Shown: one piece after another, positions 52,458-61,310 of the stretch
Numbering within the stretch: position 1 is the first letter of the stretch
How the letters are laid out: each line of letters opens with the position of its first letter
DNA from: Streptomyces sp. R33
GTDB taxonomy: Bacteria; Actinomycetota; Actinomycetes; Streptomycetales; Streptomycetaceae
Assembly: GCF_041200175.1 (NCBI RefSeq)
Contig: NZ_CP165727.1
Location: 1,240,001-1,304,000 of the forward strand
Direction: 5' to 3'
Length of the DNA: 64,000 nt
Notes under the pieces: generated by a model
Databases searched by the model: none
What the model saw: only the letters and a program-made list of their open reading frames with translations
What the model was told of the DNA's origin: nothing
Made by a program: the position numbers and the translations under genes

Positions 52458-53293
52458 GCCGGCGGCCGGCGCCGGCCCGGTTCAGCCTCAACCAGGAGAC
52501 GGTCCGGCAGTGGTCGATGCCCGAGCTGGTCGCCGGGTGCGCGGAGGCCGGGGTGGGCGCTGTCGGGCTGTGGCGGGATCCGGTCCGGGAGTTCGGGCTG
52601 CGCGAGACGGCGAAGCTGATCGCCGGGGCCGGACTGCGGGTCAGCTCGCTGTGCCGCGGCGGGTTCTTCACCGCCGCCGATCCGGCGGGGCGTGCGGCGG
52701 CCCTCGAGGACAACCGCCGGGCCGTGGAGGAGGCGGCCGAACTGGGCGCCGACGCGCTGGTCCTGGTCTCGGGGGGCTTGCCCGCCGGCGACCGGGACCT
52801 GGTGGGGGCACGGCGGCGGATCGCCGACATCCTGGGCGAACTCGCCCCGTGGGCCGCCGCGCACGGGGTACGGCTGGGGATCGAGCCCCTGCATCCGATG
52901 TTCGCCGCGGACCGCTGTGTGGTCTCCACCCTCGGCCAGGCGCTGGACATCGCCGAGCAGTTCCCGGCGCGGCAGGTGGGAGTGGTCGCCGATGCGTACC
53001 ACCTGTGGTGGGACGAACGGCTGCCGGCCGATCTGCGCCGGGCGGGTGCGGGCGGGCGGATCGTGTCGGTCCAGGTCGCCGACTGGGTGACCCCGCTCCC
53101 CGAGGGAGTGCTGCTCGGCCGGGGGCAGCTGGGCGACGGCTGCATCGATCTGCGGGCGTTCCGGGAGCTGGCCGACGGGGCCGGTTACCGGGGCCCGGTG
53201 GAGGTGGAGATCTTCCATCCGGGGCTGTGGGCACGGGACGGCTCCGAGGTGCTGGGGGAGGTGATCGACCGCTACCGCGAGCACGTGGCGTGA
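52454..53293 (+). CDS. Sugar phosphate isomerase/epimerase, TIM barrel
   Basis: A 279-residue xylose-isomerase-like barrel read from a GTG overlapping the preceding stop. It has LSSLCRGGFFTAAD-like SSLCRGGFFTAADP, Glu in LGIEPLHPMFA, Asp/His in VVADAYHLWW, and Glu in VEVEIFHPGLWA as metal ligands. It probably converts the product of the Gfo/Idh or DUF993 step. It is the third gene of the LacI-controlled operon. Short direct repeats (ATCGGTACGG) follow at 53331-53357. Confidence 0.88.
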   Translation: MSRRPAPARFSLNQETVRQWSMPELVAGCAEAGVGAVGLWRDPVREFGLRETAKLIAGAGLRVSSLCRGGFFTAADPAGRAAALEDNRRAVEEAAELGADALVLVSGGLPAGDRDLVGARRRIADILGELAPWAAAHGVRLGIEPLHPMFAADRCVVSTLGQALDIAEQFPARQVGVVADAYHLWWDERLPADLRRAGAGGRIVSVQVADWVTPLPEGVLLGRGQLGDGCIDLRAFRELADGAGYRGPVEVEIFHPGLWARDGSEVLGEVIDRYREHVA

Positions 53294-53373
53294 GGCAGGC
53301 CGAGCGGGGCGGGTGAGGGGCCGGTACGGACATCGGTACGGGAATCGGTACGGGATCGGACAAGGAGCAAGCG

Positions 53374-55767
53374 ATGACAGACGTGTGGAGTCGGCGCACC
53401 TTCCTCTCCGCAGCCGGTGGGGGTGCGCTCCTGCTGGGGGCGCCCGCCGCGCGGGCGGGGGCTGCGCCGGGGGGCGAGGTCCACGACGCCATGAGGGCGG
53501 TGTGGCGCGGCCTCTTCCTGGGCGGTGAGATCCCGGCCGCGGCCGAGCCGTTCCGTTCGAGACTCGCCGACCTCGGCGTCCTGGCCAGCGGATGGCGCTC
53601 CGCCATGGCTCCGGCGGCCGGCTCGCTCTGGCCCGACCTCGGGTACGCCGGCGACCCCGAGATGATGATGCAGAGCTGCTACCGGCTGCGGACGATGGCC
53701 GAGGCCTACGTCCGGCCCGGAACCGGGCTCACCGGGGACGGTGCGCTGCGCTCGGCCCTGCTGACCGGGCTGGACCATCTGCACGCGGACGTGTACCACG
53801 CCGGCCAGGTGCGGTACGGCAACTGGTACTGCTGGCAGATCGGCGCCCCGCAGGCCCTGCTGGACCTGTGCGTGCTGCTGTACGGGGAGTTGCCGGCCGC
53901 CCGGATCACCGATTTCTGCGCGGCCGTCGACCACTTCGTCCCGGATTCGGCCGTCGGCTCGTACACCGGGACCAGCACCGGGGCGAACCGGGTGGACCTG
54001 TGCCGGGTGCTGGCGCTGCGCGGGGTGGTCGGCGGGGACTCGGCGAGGATCGCCCTGGCCCGGGACGCGCTCGCGCCGGTGTTCCCGTACGTCACCGCGG
54101 GCGACGGTCTCTACCGGGACGGGTCGTTCGTCCAGCACACCTGGGTTCCGTACACCGGGACGTACGGGGCGGTGCTGCTCGGCGGGCTGGGGTTGCTGTT
54201 CGCTCTGCTGAAGGGCACTCCGTGGCAGGTCACGGACCCCGGGGCGCAGATCGCCTTCGACGCGGTCGAGCGGGCCTGGGCGCCGTTCCTGTTCAACGGG
54301 CTGGTCATGGACTGCGTGTCGGGGCGGGCGGTGAGCCGGGGTCTGCTGGTCGCCGACCCTCGGCAGGTCCAGCAGGACGACCACGCCCGGGGGCATGCGG
54401 TGCTCGCCGCGATCCTGCTGCTCGCGGAGGGTGCGAGCGCCGCCGAGCGGGCCCGCTGGCGGGGGCTGGTGAAGGGGTGGATGGCCCGGGACTACTACAG
54501 CCGCCCCCTCGCGGACACGGCGCTCGCGCTGTCCTCCCTCGCCCGGCTGGCGGAGGTCGAGTCCGACACGTCGGTCACGGCGCTGCCCGAGCCGGTCGGG
54601 CACCGGCTGTTCGCGTCCATGGACCGGACCACCCACCGGCGGCCCAACTGGGCGGCCTCGCTGTCCATGGCCTCGAAGCGGATCGCCCACTACGAGACGG
54701 GCAACGGGGAGAACCTGCGCGGCTGGCACACCGGGAGCGGGATGCTCTCCTGGTGGGGGGCCACGTACGGCAACGGCCAGTACTCGGACGCCTTCTGGCC
54801 CACGGTGGACCCGTACCGGCTGCCGGGGACCACCGTGTCTCGGAAGGTGCTCGCCGACGGGGCGGGCGGTGACTGGGGCGCGTCCCGGCCCGACGCGGCC
54901 TGGGTGGGCGGGTCGACCGACGGGGAGTTCGCCTCGCTGGGCCAGCACCTGCGCGGGCTCGGCAGCACGCTCACGGCCCGCACGTCCTGGTTCTTCCTCG
55001 ACGACACGATCGTCTGCCTGGGGGCCGGGATCCGCTGCTCGGACGGGACCGCGGTCGAGACGGTCGTCGACAACCGCAATCTGGGCGCTTCCGGTACGCA
55101 TGCCCTGACCGTGGGCGGCACGGTCCAGCCGGCCGCCCTCGGCTGGTCGGCGGCCTTCGCCTCCCCCGGCTGGGCGCACCTGGCCGGGTTCGGCGGGTAC
55201 GTGATGTCGGGCTCCGGGTCGTTCAAGGCCCTGCGGGAGGCGCGCACCGGCCGGTGGAGCGACATCAACCGGGGCGGCTCCACGACGGCCCTGACCCGGC
55301 GCTACCTCACCCTCTGGTACGACCACGGCACGGCCCCGGCCGGCGCCGGGTACGTCCACCAGATCATGCCGGGGGCGACGGCGGCCCGGACGGCCGCCCG
55401 GGCCGCCGCTCCGGGCTGGCTGTCCGTGCTCGCCAACTCGGAGACGGCCCAGGGCGTCTCGGTGCCCTCGCTGGGCTTCACCGGGGTCAACTTCTGGCAG
55501 GCCGGGTCGGTCGGCCCGCTGGGAGCCGAAGCACCCTGTTCGGTGACGGTGCGGGAGAGACCCGACGGTACGGCCGCGGTGTGCGTCTCGGACCCGGCCC
55601 GCGCCCTGACCTCACTGATCCTGGTCTGGAACCGCCCCGTCGCCGCCGTGCTGACGAGGCCGCCGAGCCTGGTCTCGGAGGCCACCGGCGGCCGGCTGCG
55701 GCTCGGCTTCGGGGATCTCACCACGGCGGCGGGGGCCGTACAGCAGGTGGTGGTGCGGCTGGGGTGA
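53374..55767 (+). CDS. Secreted polysaccharide lyase family 8 (hyaluronate/chondroitin/xanthan lyase type)
   Basis: A 797-residue enzyme with a Tat signal (SRRTFLSAAGGGALLLGAPA), cut near residue 30. The alpha-toroid carries the PL8 catalytic set: Asn in STGANRVDLC, His in GSFVQHTWVPYTGTYG and Tyr in the same segment, plus an Arg. Antiparallel beta domains follow from about residue 380 (the GENLRGWHTGSGML and VDNRNLG segments). PL8 enzymes cleave uronic-acid polysaccharides by beta-elimination. The exact polymer cannot be told from sequence. It lies 80 bases after the isomerase operon and may extend it. Confidence 0.93.
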   Translation: MTDVWSRRTFLSAAGGGALLLGAPAARAGAAPGGEVHDAMRAVWRGLFLGGEIPAAAEPFRSRLADLGVLASGWRSAMAPAAGSLWPDLGYAGDPEMMMQSCYRLRTMAEAYVRPGTGLTGDGALRSALLTGLDHLHADVYHAGQVRYGNWYCWQIGAPQALLDLCVLLYGELPAARITDFCAAVDHFVPDSAVGSYTGTSTGANRVDLCRVLALRGVVGGDSARIALARDALAPVFPYVTAGDGLYRDGSFVQHTWVPYTGTYGAVLLGGLGLLFALLKGTPWQVTDPGAQIAFDAVERAWAPFLFNGLVMDCVSGRAVSRGLLVADPRQVQQDDHARGHAVLAAILLLAEGASAAERARWRGLVKGWMARDYYSRPLADTALALSSLARLAEVESDTSVTALPEPVGHRLFASMDRTTHRRPNWAASLSMASKRIAHYETGNGENLRGWHTGSGMLSWWGATYGNGQYSDAFWPTVDPYRLPGTTVSRKVLADGAGGDWGASRPDAAWVGGSTDGEFASLGQHLRGLGSTLTARTSWFFLDDTIVCLGAGIRCSDGTAVETVVDNRNLGASGTHALTVGGTVQPAALGWSAAFASPGWAHLAGFGGYVMSGSGSFKALREARTGRWSDINRGGSTTALTRRYLTLWYDHGTAPAGAGYVHQIMPGATAARTAARAAAPGWLSVLANSETAQGVSVPSLGFTGVNFWQAGSVGPLGAEAPCSVTVRERPDGTAAVCVSDPARALTSLILVWNRPVAAVLTRPPSLVSEATGGRLRLGFGDLTTAAGAVQQVVVRLG

Positions 55768-55853
55768 GCCGGGAGACGGTGCGGGGCGGGCCGTCCGGGA
55801 GGACGGCCGGGCCGGTAGCAGAGGGGCGTCAAGCGTGACATAACGTGCCCTCC

Positions 55854-57476
55854 ATGGATCAGGAGCACATAGCCGGGGCCGGGAACGGCGAAGGCGCGGG
55901 CAGGCGGCGGTTCCTCGCGATCGCGACGGGCGCGGCGACCGCCGCCGGGCTCGGGGCCGTGGCGGGCTGCGCGAACGGAACCGGCGAGGGGGCGGCGGCG
56001 AACGGTGAGGCCAAGGGGCCGGCGCCCGGCGGGGCGGCGGGGAAGGGCGGGCCGGCCGGTTTCGACGTCAAGGCCGAGAACGCCAAGCCCGGGAACGGCG
56101 ACTGGCACGTGACCAAGGCCGGACCGGCGCGGGCCATCGAGGGGTTCGCCGACAAGGTCAGCGTCCTGCCCGGCGAGTCCTTCGGCCTGCACGTGTCCAC
56201 CACCGCGCCCCGGTTCACCGTCTCCGCCTACCGGATGGGCTGGTACGGCGGCGCCCGGGCCCGGCTGGTGTGGCGGTCCGAGGCCCTGCCCGGCGTACGC
56301 CAGCCCGAGCACACGGTGGACTCCGCGACCCGGATGGTCCGCACCCGGTGGCCCCGTACGACCACCGTCGACACCAAGGACTGGCCGGAGGGCTGCTACC
56401 TGCTGCGGCTGGACGCGCAGGGCGGCGAGGGCCAGCGTTTCGTCCCGGTCACCGTGCGCTCGGCGGCGAGCGCCGGCCGTACGGTCGTCGTGAACGCGGT
56501 GGCGACCTGGCAGGCGTACAACCGGTGGGGCGGGTACGGCAGCTATGACGGCCCCAGCGGCGGCTACGCGTCGCGCTCCCTCTCCGTCACGTTCGACCGG
56601 CCGTACGAGTACGACGACGGCGCGGGCCTGTTCCTGGTGTACGAGGCCCCGCTGCTCGCCCTCGCCGAACGGCTCGGCATACCGCTGGCCTACGCGACGA
56701 CCACCGACGTGGCGCGGGAGAAGCGGCTGCTGGAAGGGGCCGCTGCGGTGCTGTCCCTCGGCCACGACGAGTACTGGTCGCCCGAGCAGCGGGCCCACTT
56801 CACCGCCGCCCGGGACGCCGGGACCAACATCGCGGTCCTGGGGGCGAACTGCTGCTTCCGCCGGATCCGGCTGGAGCCCTCCGACTTCGGGCCGGACCGT
56901 ACGGTGGTCTGCTACAAGTCCTCCTACGACCAGGATCCCGGTTTCAAGCGGGGCCACCCCGCCACCGTCGACTTCCGCTCGGCGCCCGGCGCCGATCCGG
57001 AGAGCTCGCTGCTCGGCGTGATCTACGACGGCTACCCGGTGGACGCCCCGTACGTGGTGACCCATCCCGGCCACTGGCTGTTCGAGGGCACCGGCGTCAA
57101 GGCGGGCGACCGCTTCGCGCACCTGGTGGGCGTGGAGTACGACAAGATCAACACAGGTTTTCCGACGCCCCGTCCGATCGAGATCCTGGCTCACTCCCCC
57201 GTGGTGTGCGAGGGCCGTCCCAGCCACCAGGACACGGCTTACTACACGGTGCCGAGCGGTGCGGGCGTGTTCGCGACGGGGACCATGCGCTGGGTGGAGG
57301 CGCTGGACGCCACCGGCGACGGCCGCAGCGGGGCGAATCACGGCCTCGACGCGAAGGCGGGGGCGCTGACCACCCGGGTGACGGAGAACCTGCTGCGGGC
57401 CTTCGCGGCGGGCCCGGCGGGGCGGACCCATCCCGCCCAGGACAATGTCAAGGCGGTGTACGGGGGTTCGCCATGA
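55854..57476 (+). CDS. Lipoprotein related to N,N-dimethylformamidase beta subunit (DUF6605-like)
   Basis: A 540-residue protein read from the ATG of MDQEHIAGAG. It has a twin-arginine signal with lipobox (GRRRFLAIATGAAT, then AVAGC; Cys near 38) and a Gly/Ala-rich linker. The rest follows the dimethylformamidase-large-subunit pattern: YRMGWYGGARARLV, VNAVATWQAYNRWGGYG, LSLGHDEYWSPEQRAHF and LGANCCFRRIRLE. The family's reaction outside true DMFase is unknown. No ribosome site is visible; TAACGT seven bases before the ATG suggests a leaderless mRNA. Confidence 0.85.
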   Translation: MDQEHIAGAGNGEGAGRRRFLAIATGAATAAGLGAVAGCANGTGEGAAANGEAKGPAPGGAAGKGGPAGFDVKAENAKPGNGDWHVTKAGPARAIEGFADKVSVLPGESFGLHVSTTAPRFTVSAYRMGWYGGARARLVWRSEALPGVRQPEHTVDSATRMVRTRWPRTTTVDTKDWPEGCYLLRLDAQGGEGQRFVPVTVRSAASAGRTVVVNAVATWQAYNRWGGYGSYDGPSGGYASRSLSVTFDRPYEYDDGAGLFLVYEAPLLALAERLGIPLAYATTTDVAREKRLLEGAAAVLSLGHDEYWSPEQRAHFTAARDAGTNIAVLGANCCFRRIRLEPSDFGPDRTVVCYKSSYDQDPGFKRGHPATVDFRSAPGADPESSLLGVIYDGYPVDAPYVVTHPGHWLFEGTGVKAGDRFAHLVGVEYDKINTGFPTPRPIEILAHSPVVCEGRPSHQDTAYYTVPSGAGVFATGTMRWVEALDATGDGRSGANHGLDAKAGALTTRVTENLLRAFAAGPAGRTHPAQDNVKAVYGGSP

Positions 57477-57599
57477 CCGGATTGCGGTGGACTCGACCCG
57501 GAAGCGGCCTTTAGGATCGTGATCACGGCATCGCGTGTCGGTCACCGACCGGGTGAGGCATGGAGGTGCCCGTGATGTGCCTTGCGGAGGCATTCACTC

Positions 57600-57995
57600 A
57601 TGTCGGTACAGCTCAACCACACGATCGTCCACTCCCGTGACAACCGGAAGGCCGCCGAGTTCCTGGCGGACATCCTCGGCCTCGAGGTCGGGACCGAGTG
57701 GGGCCCGTTCGTCCCCGTCGAAACCGCCAACGGCGTCACCCTCGACTTCGCGACCGCCCCGGCCGAGTCCATCACCGTCCAGCACTACGCATTCCTCGTC
57801 TCCGAGGAGGAATTCGACGTCTCGTTCGGCAAGATCCGGGCAGGCGGGGTCCCGTACTTCGCCGACCCGCACATGAAGCAGCCCGGCGAGATCAACCACA
57901 ACGACGGCGGCCGCGGCGTCTACTTCCTCGACCCGTCGGGCCACGGCATGGAGATCATCACCCGCCCGTACGGCTACACGGAACCCACGGCCTAG
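57600..57995 (+). CDS. VOC (glyoxalase) family protein
   Basis: A 131-residue protein read from the ATG in CACTCATGTC, with GCGGAGG upstream. Two vicinal-oxygen-chelate modules: LNHTIVHSRDNRKAAEFLAD and QHYAFLVSEEEFDVSFGKI, ending in SGHGMEIITRPYG. The His residues in NHTIV and QHYAF and Glu in MEII are at the metal-ligand positions, so it may be a metal-dependent lyase, dioxygenase or resistance protein. Substrate unknown. A strong hairpin follows. Confidence 0.88.
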   Translation: MSVQLNHTIVHSRDNRKAAEFLADILGLEVGTEWGPFVPVETANGVTLDFATAPAESITVQHYAFLVSEEEFDVSFGKIRAGGVPYFADPHMKQPGEINHNDGGRGVYFLDPSGHGMEIITRPYGYTEPTA

Positions 57996-58016
57996 CCTTC
58001 TGATCAGGTGTGCGAA

Positions 58017-58060
58017 CGCCGTCGGGCCCGGCCCCTGTGGAGGGGACGGGCCCGACGGCG
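58017..58060. terminator. Bidirectional terminator between VOC and tRNA-Trp genes
   Basis: A perfect 14-bp stem (58017-58030 with 58047-58060) carries an inner 5-bp stem (58032-58036 with 58041-58045). It lies 22 bases after the VOC stop and 12 bases from the 3' end of the convergent tRNA gene. Confidence 0.85.
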
Positions 58061-58071
58061 CGTACTGCTTG

Positions 58072-58145
58072 CAGGGGCGGCAGGATTCGAACCTGCGACA
58101 TCTGGTTTTGGAGACCAGCGCTCTGACCAGCTGAGCTACACCCCT
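58072..58145 (-). tRNA. tRNA-Trp (CCA anticodon)
   Basis: The minus strand folds into a full cloverleaf of 74 bases: acceptor AGGGGTG with CGCCCCT plus discriminator G, D-arm GCTC/GAGC, anticodon stem CTGGT/ACCAG with loop CTCCAAA (anticodon CCA), and T-arm GCAGG-TTCGAAT-CCTGC. No CCA tail is encoded. Anticodon and G73 both agree with tryptophan. Confidence 0.96.
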
Positions 58146-58368
58146 TCGGTGAGACCAACTCTGACACGGAGCGCAGCGAAGATCCAAATGGATTTATGGG
58201 TCATGCGGGTGGAAGTTCGGCTCACGCGTGTGCGCCGACGGTCCGAAGCCAGTCGGTCGGGGTTTGGTTTCCGCTGGTCAGAGCGACGCCCAGCGGGGTC
58301 GGCCGTCGGGCCCGACCCGGTCGACGTCCACCCGGTGAGACAGGAGGTACGGGGCGGCCGGGAGTTGA

Positions 58369-58602
58369 CCTCCGTGGCAGGCGGACCGGAAGGCACTGCC
58401 GAGGTCGTCGGCGAGCGTCACCGGCTCCAACACCACGACCGCCGCCGGTCCCGCGTTCCCCGAGACCGTCTCCCTCGCCCCCGGCGGCTCGGCGTTCGGC
58501 TTCGTCACCTTCCGCCTGCCGAACCACGCCGCCCTCGCCGCGGTCCAGTTCGCGCTGAACTCCGGCCTCGCCGACGACGTCGGCCACTGGAGCCTCTCCT
58601 GA
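58369..58602 (+). pseudogene. C-terminal remnant of a DUF4352-like secreted protein
   Basis: An open frame of 78 codons without a start codon of its own follows an in-frame stop (58366-58368). Its last 50 residues, FPETVSLAPGGSAFGFVTF with FRLPNHAALAAVQFALNSGL and GHWSLS at the end, match the C-terminal strand pattern of Streptomyces DUF4352 lipoproteins (FxxTVxLAPG...GFVTFxVP...VQFALDSG). The signal peptide and first strands are missing. The region sits between a tRNA gene and the chitinase promoter. It is most likely a truncated, dead gene. Confidence 0.6.
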
Positions 58603-58638
58603 GCCCTGAGCCCTTCGGCCCGAGTTCCGGACGCCCCC

Positions 58639-58667
58639 TTGACCGCTCTGGTCCAGACCAATAGTTT
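58639..58667 (+). promoter_or_regulatory. Chitinase promoter with DasR-like site
   Basis: TTGACC (58639-58644), 17 bp, TAGTTT (58662-58667). The spacer holds TGGTCCAGACCA (58649-58660), close to the DasR responsive element centre TGGTCTAGACCA. This arrangement is typical of Streptomyces chitinase genes repressed by DasR and induced by chitin-derived aminosugars. Confidence 0.8.
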
Positions 58668-58723
58668 CCGGCATGCACCGCGCACGCGTCCCCGCACCGC
58701 TCCCGCATCCGCAAAGGAAGCCC

Positions 58724-60049
58724 ATGCGCCGCAGCATGCTCGGCAGGCTGGCCGTCGCCGCCTGTTCCCTCTCCCTGCTCACCGCCCTCGCACCGTCCGC
58801 CGCCGCGCAGGGCGACGGCGGTCACGACCGCTCGTACAAGCGGGTCGGGTACTTCACCCAATGGGGCGTCTACGGACGGGACTTCCAGGTCCAAGACCTC
58901 GAGACGAGCGGCACCGCCGGCAAGCTCACCCACATCAACTACGCCTTCGGCAACATCAGCGCGGACGGCACGTGCTTCACCGGGAACGTGCCGGGTGAGG
59001 CCGACGCCTGGGCCGACTACGTGCGCCCGCTCGACGCCGCGAACTCCGTCGACGGGGTCGCCGACGGCGCCGAGCAGCCGCTCGCCGGCAACTTCAATCA
59101 GCTGCACGAGCTCAAGGCCAAGCACCCGGGCCTCAAGGTCCTGCTCTCCCTGGGCGGTTGGAGCTGGTCCACGCACTTCTCGGACGCCACGCTCACCCCG
59201 GCCTCCCGCAAGGCGCTCGTAGAGTCCTGCATCGACCTCTACATCAAGGGCAACCTGCCGCAGGACGGCGCCCGTGGCGGCGCCGGCGCGGCGGCCGGCG
59301 TCTTCGACGGGATCGACCTCGACTGGGAGTGGCCCGGCTCGGCGGGTGACACGGACACGAAGTTCCGGCCGGAGGACAAGCAGAACTTCACGGCGCTGGT
59401 GAAGGAGTTCCGTACGCAGCTCGACGCGTACGCACGCAGCCAGAAGCGGAAGGAGAAGTACGAGCTCACGGCCTTCGTCCCGACCGCCCCCGCCAAGATC
59501 GACGCGGGCTTCGACGTCCGCCGCATCATGCGCGACCTCGACTTCGTGACCCTCCAGGGCTACGACTTCCACGTCTCCGGCGAGCCCACCACCGCCCAGC
59601 AGTCCGCGCTCCGCGCCCGCGGCGACTTCAGCGTGGCCGGCACGGTGGAGGCCTGGCGCCACCGCGGGGCGCCGGCGCACAAGCTGGTGACGGGCATGCC
59701 GTTCTACGGGCAGGGCTGGACCGGCGTCAGCGGCGGCGGGGACGGCATGGGGCAGCCGGCGACGGGCCCGGCCCCGGCGACCTGGGCGGCCGGGCACGAG
59801 GACTACAAGGCGCTGAAGAAGCTGGCCGATTCGGGCGCGTACAAGATCTACCGCGACCGGCGCGGCGGCCACGCCTGGCTGTTCGACGGCAGCACCCTGT
59901 GGACGTACGACGACCCGCAGGTGCTGCGGAACAAGGCCGCGTACATCCGCGAGAACGGCCTGGGCGGTGCGATGTTCTGGTCGCTGGACGCGGACACCGC
60001 CGACGGCGAGCTGATGACGGCCGTCGACCGGGGCCTGGGCGGCCGCTGA
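58724..60049 (+). CDS. Secreted chitinase, glycoside hydrolase family 18
   Basis: A 441-residue enzyme from the ATG of MRRSMLGRLAVAA, which has AAGGAAG upstream. A Sec signal is followed directly by the TIM barrel: VGYFTQWGVYGRDF, KLTHINYAFGNI, VLLSLGGWSWSTHFS and the catalytic DGIDLDWEWP (Asp-x-Asp-x-Glu). MPFYGQGWTGV and GGAMFWSLDADT are late barrel motifs. No carbohydrate-binding module is visible, so it probably acts on soluble or accessible chitin. Its promoter contains a DasR-like site. Confidence 0.95.
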   Translation: MRRSMLGRLAVAACSLSLLTALAPSAAAQGDGGHDRSYKRVGYFTQWGVYGRDFQVQDLETSGTAGKLTHINYAFGNISADGTCFTGNVPGEADAWADYVRPLDAANSVDGVADGAEQPLAGNFNQLHELKAKHPGLKVLLSLGGWSWSTHFSDATLTPASRKALVESCIDLYIKGNLPQDGARGGAGAAAGVFDGIDLDWEWPGSAGDTDTKFRPEDKQNFTALVKEFRTQLDAYARSQKRKEKYELTAFVPTAPAKIDAGFDVRRIMRDLDFVTLQGYDFHVSGEPTTAQQSALRARGDFSVAGTVEAWRHRGAPAHKLVTGMPFYGQGWTGVSGGGDGMGQPATGPAPATWAAGHEDYKALKKLADSGAYKIYRDRRGGHAWLFDGSTLWTYDDPQVLRNKAAYIRENGLGGAMFWSLDADTADGELMTAVDRGLGGR

Positions 60050-60125
60050 CCGGCCACGATACCGGCGCCTCCGGGCCGCGGAAATGACCCGGCCCGGCGG
60101 CGCCCCACCACGTACGCTCACCGCC

Positions 60126-61310
60126 ATGAGGAACACGACGGTACGAGCGGTCAACCGACTCACCACGCGCTGGGCGCGGCAGGCGGTGACCGGCGAACAC
60201 GGCACCGTCCTCACGGCGGCCGGGGTCTGGCCCCTGCTGGCGTTCCTCGCCGACGGCGCGGGCGGCCCGGCCCGCGCCGAACTCGCCGAAGCCCTCGGGA
60301 TACCCGCCGAGTCCGCGACCGCGGCCGCCCGGGAGCTGCTGGCCGACCTGGCCGGCGTACGAGGCCTCCAGGCGGCCACCGGGCTGTGGACCAAGGCGGA
60401 CCTCTCCCTGCACGGATCCTGGCTGACGGGACTCCCGGAGGGCGCCCGCGGCACCCTGACCGGCGACGAGGACACCGACCGCAAGGCCCTCGACGGGTGG
60501 GCGGCGGACCGGACCGGCGGGCTGATCGAGCGCATGCCCGCCCCGCTGAGGAAGGACACCCGGCTGGTCCTCGCCTCGGCGCTCGCACTGCGGCTGAAGT
60601 GGATCCAGCCCTTCCGAACCGGAACCGTCGATCTGTCCGAGGGCCCGTGGGCCGGGCGGTCGGCGCTCGCGCTGTACCGCAGCACCTCCCTCCTGGACCG
60701 CGTCCGCGTGACGCAGACGCCGACAGGCCCGGTGACGCTGCTCGAAGTCGTGGGCGACCGCGGGGTGGACGTCCACCTGGTGCTGGGCGAACCCGACGCC
60801 CGCCCGGGGGAGGTCCTCTCCGCCGGCGCCGCCGCCGTCACCCGGGCCGTGCCGTCGACGGGCGCGAGCCTGCTTCCCGAGGGAAACCCGGGGCCGGGGC
60901 TGCACATCGGGACGGTCCGGTCGGCGGGCCGTGAACCCCTCCTGCGCGTCGGGACGGTGGCCTTCGAAGTCGGCGCGGACCACGATCTCCTCGACCACGC
61001 CCGGCTGTTCGGCCTGCACGCCGCCGCGGACACCCGGTCCGGTCATTTCCCCGGGATCGGCTCCGAACCCCTCGCCGTCGGATCCGCCCGGCAGTCGGCG
61101 ACGGCCCGCTTCCACGCCGAAGGCTTCGAAGCCGCCGCCGTGACCGCCGTCGATCTGGTCGCGGGCTGCGCCCTCCCCCGGTACCGGTACCGGGTCCGCC
61201 ACGCCCAGGTGTCCTTCCACCGCCCCTTCGGCTTCCTCGCCGTCCACCGCACCTCCCGGCTGGTGCTCGCCGCGGGATGGGTCGCCGAGCCGGTTACCCT
61301 CACGCCATGA
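60126..61310 (+). CDS. Bacterial serpin-like protein
   Basis: A 394-residue protein with no signal peptide. The serpin pattern is clear at both ends: TAAGVWPLLAFLADGAGGPA near the N-terminus, RLVLASALALRLKWIQPF in the middle, and C-terminal hinge-like ARFHAEGFEAAAVTAV followed by VSFHRPFGFLAVHRTSRLVL and AAGWVAEP. In inhibitory serpins position P14 of the hinge is Thr or Ser; here it is Phe (EGFEAAA), which may make insertion poor. The reactive loop holds ALPRYRY, with Arg as a possible P1. TACGCT seven bases before the ATG suggests leaderless translation. The next gene overlaps its stop. Confidence 0.85.
   Translation: MRNTTVRAVNRLTTRWARQAVTGEHGTVLTAAGVWPLLAFLADGAGGPARAELAEALGIPAESATAAARELLADLAGVRGLQAATGLWTKADLSLHGSWLTGLPEGARGTLTGDEDTDRKALDGWAADRTGGLIERMPAPLRKDTRLVLASALALRLKWIQPFRTGTVDLSEGPWAGRSALALYRSTSLLDRVRVTQTPTGPVTLLEVVGDRGVDVHLVLGEPDARPGEVLSAGAAAVTRAVPSTGASLLPEGNPGPGLHIGTVRSAGREPLLRVGTVAFEVGADHDLLDHARLFGLHAAADTRSGHFPGIGSEPLAVGSARQSATARFHAEGFEAAAVTAVDLVAGCALPRYRYRVRHAQVSFHRPFGFLAVHRTSRLVLAAGWVAEPVTLTP

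Noticed and set aside
53323..53357. Short tandem copies of ATCGGTACGG.
   Set aside because: Only about three imperfect copies; too few for a repeat array, and no CRISPR-like spacing.
58136..58396. An 86-codon minus-strand frame next to tRNA-Trp.
   Set aside because: Its 3' end runs into the tRNA gene and its composition looks non-coding.
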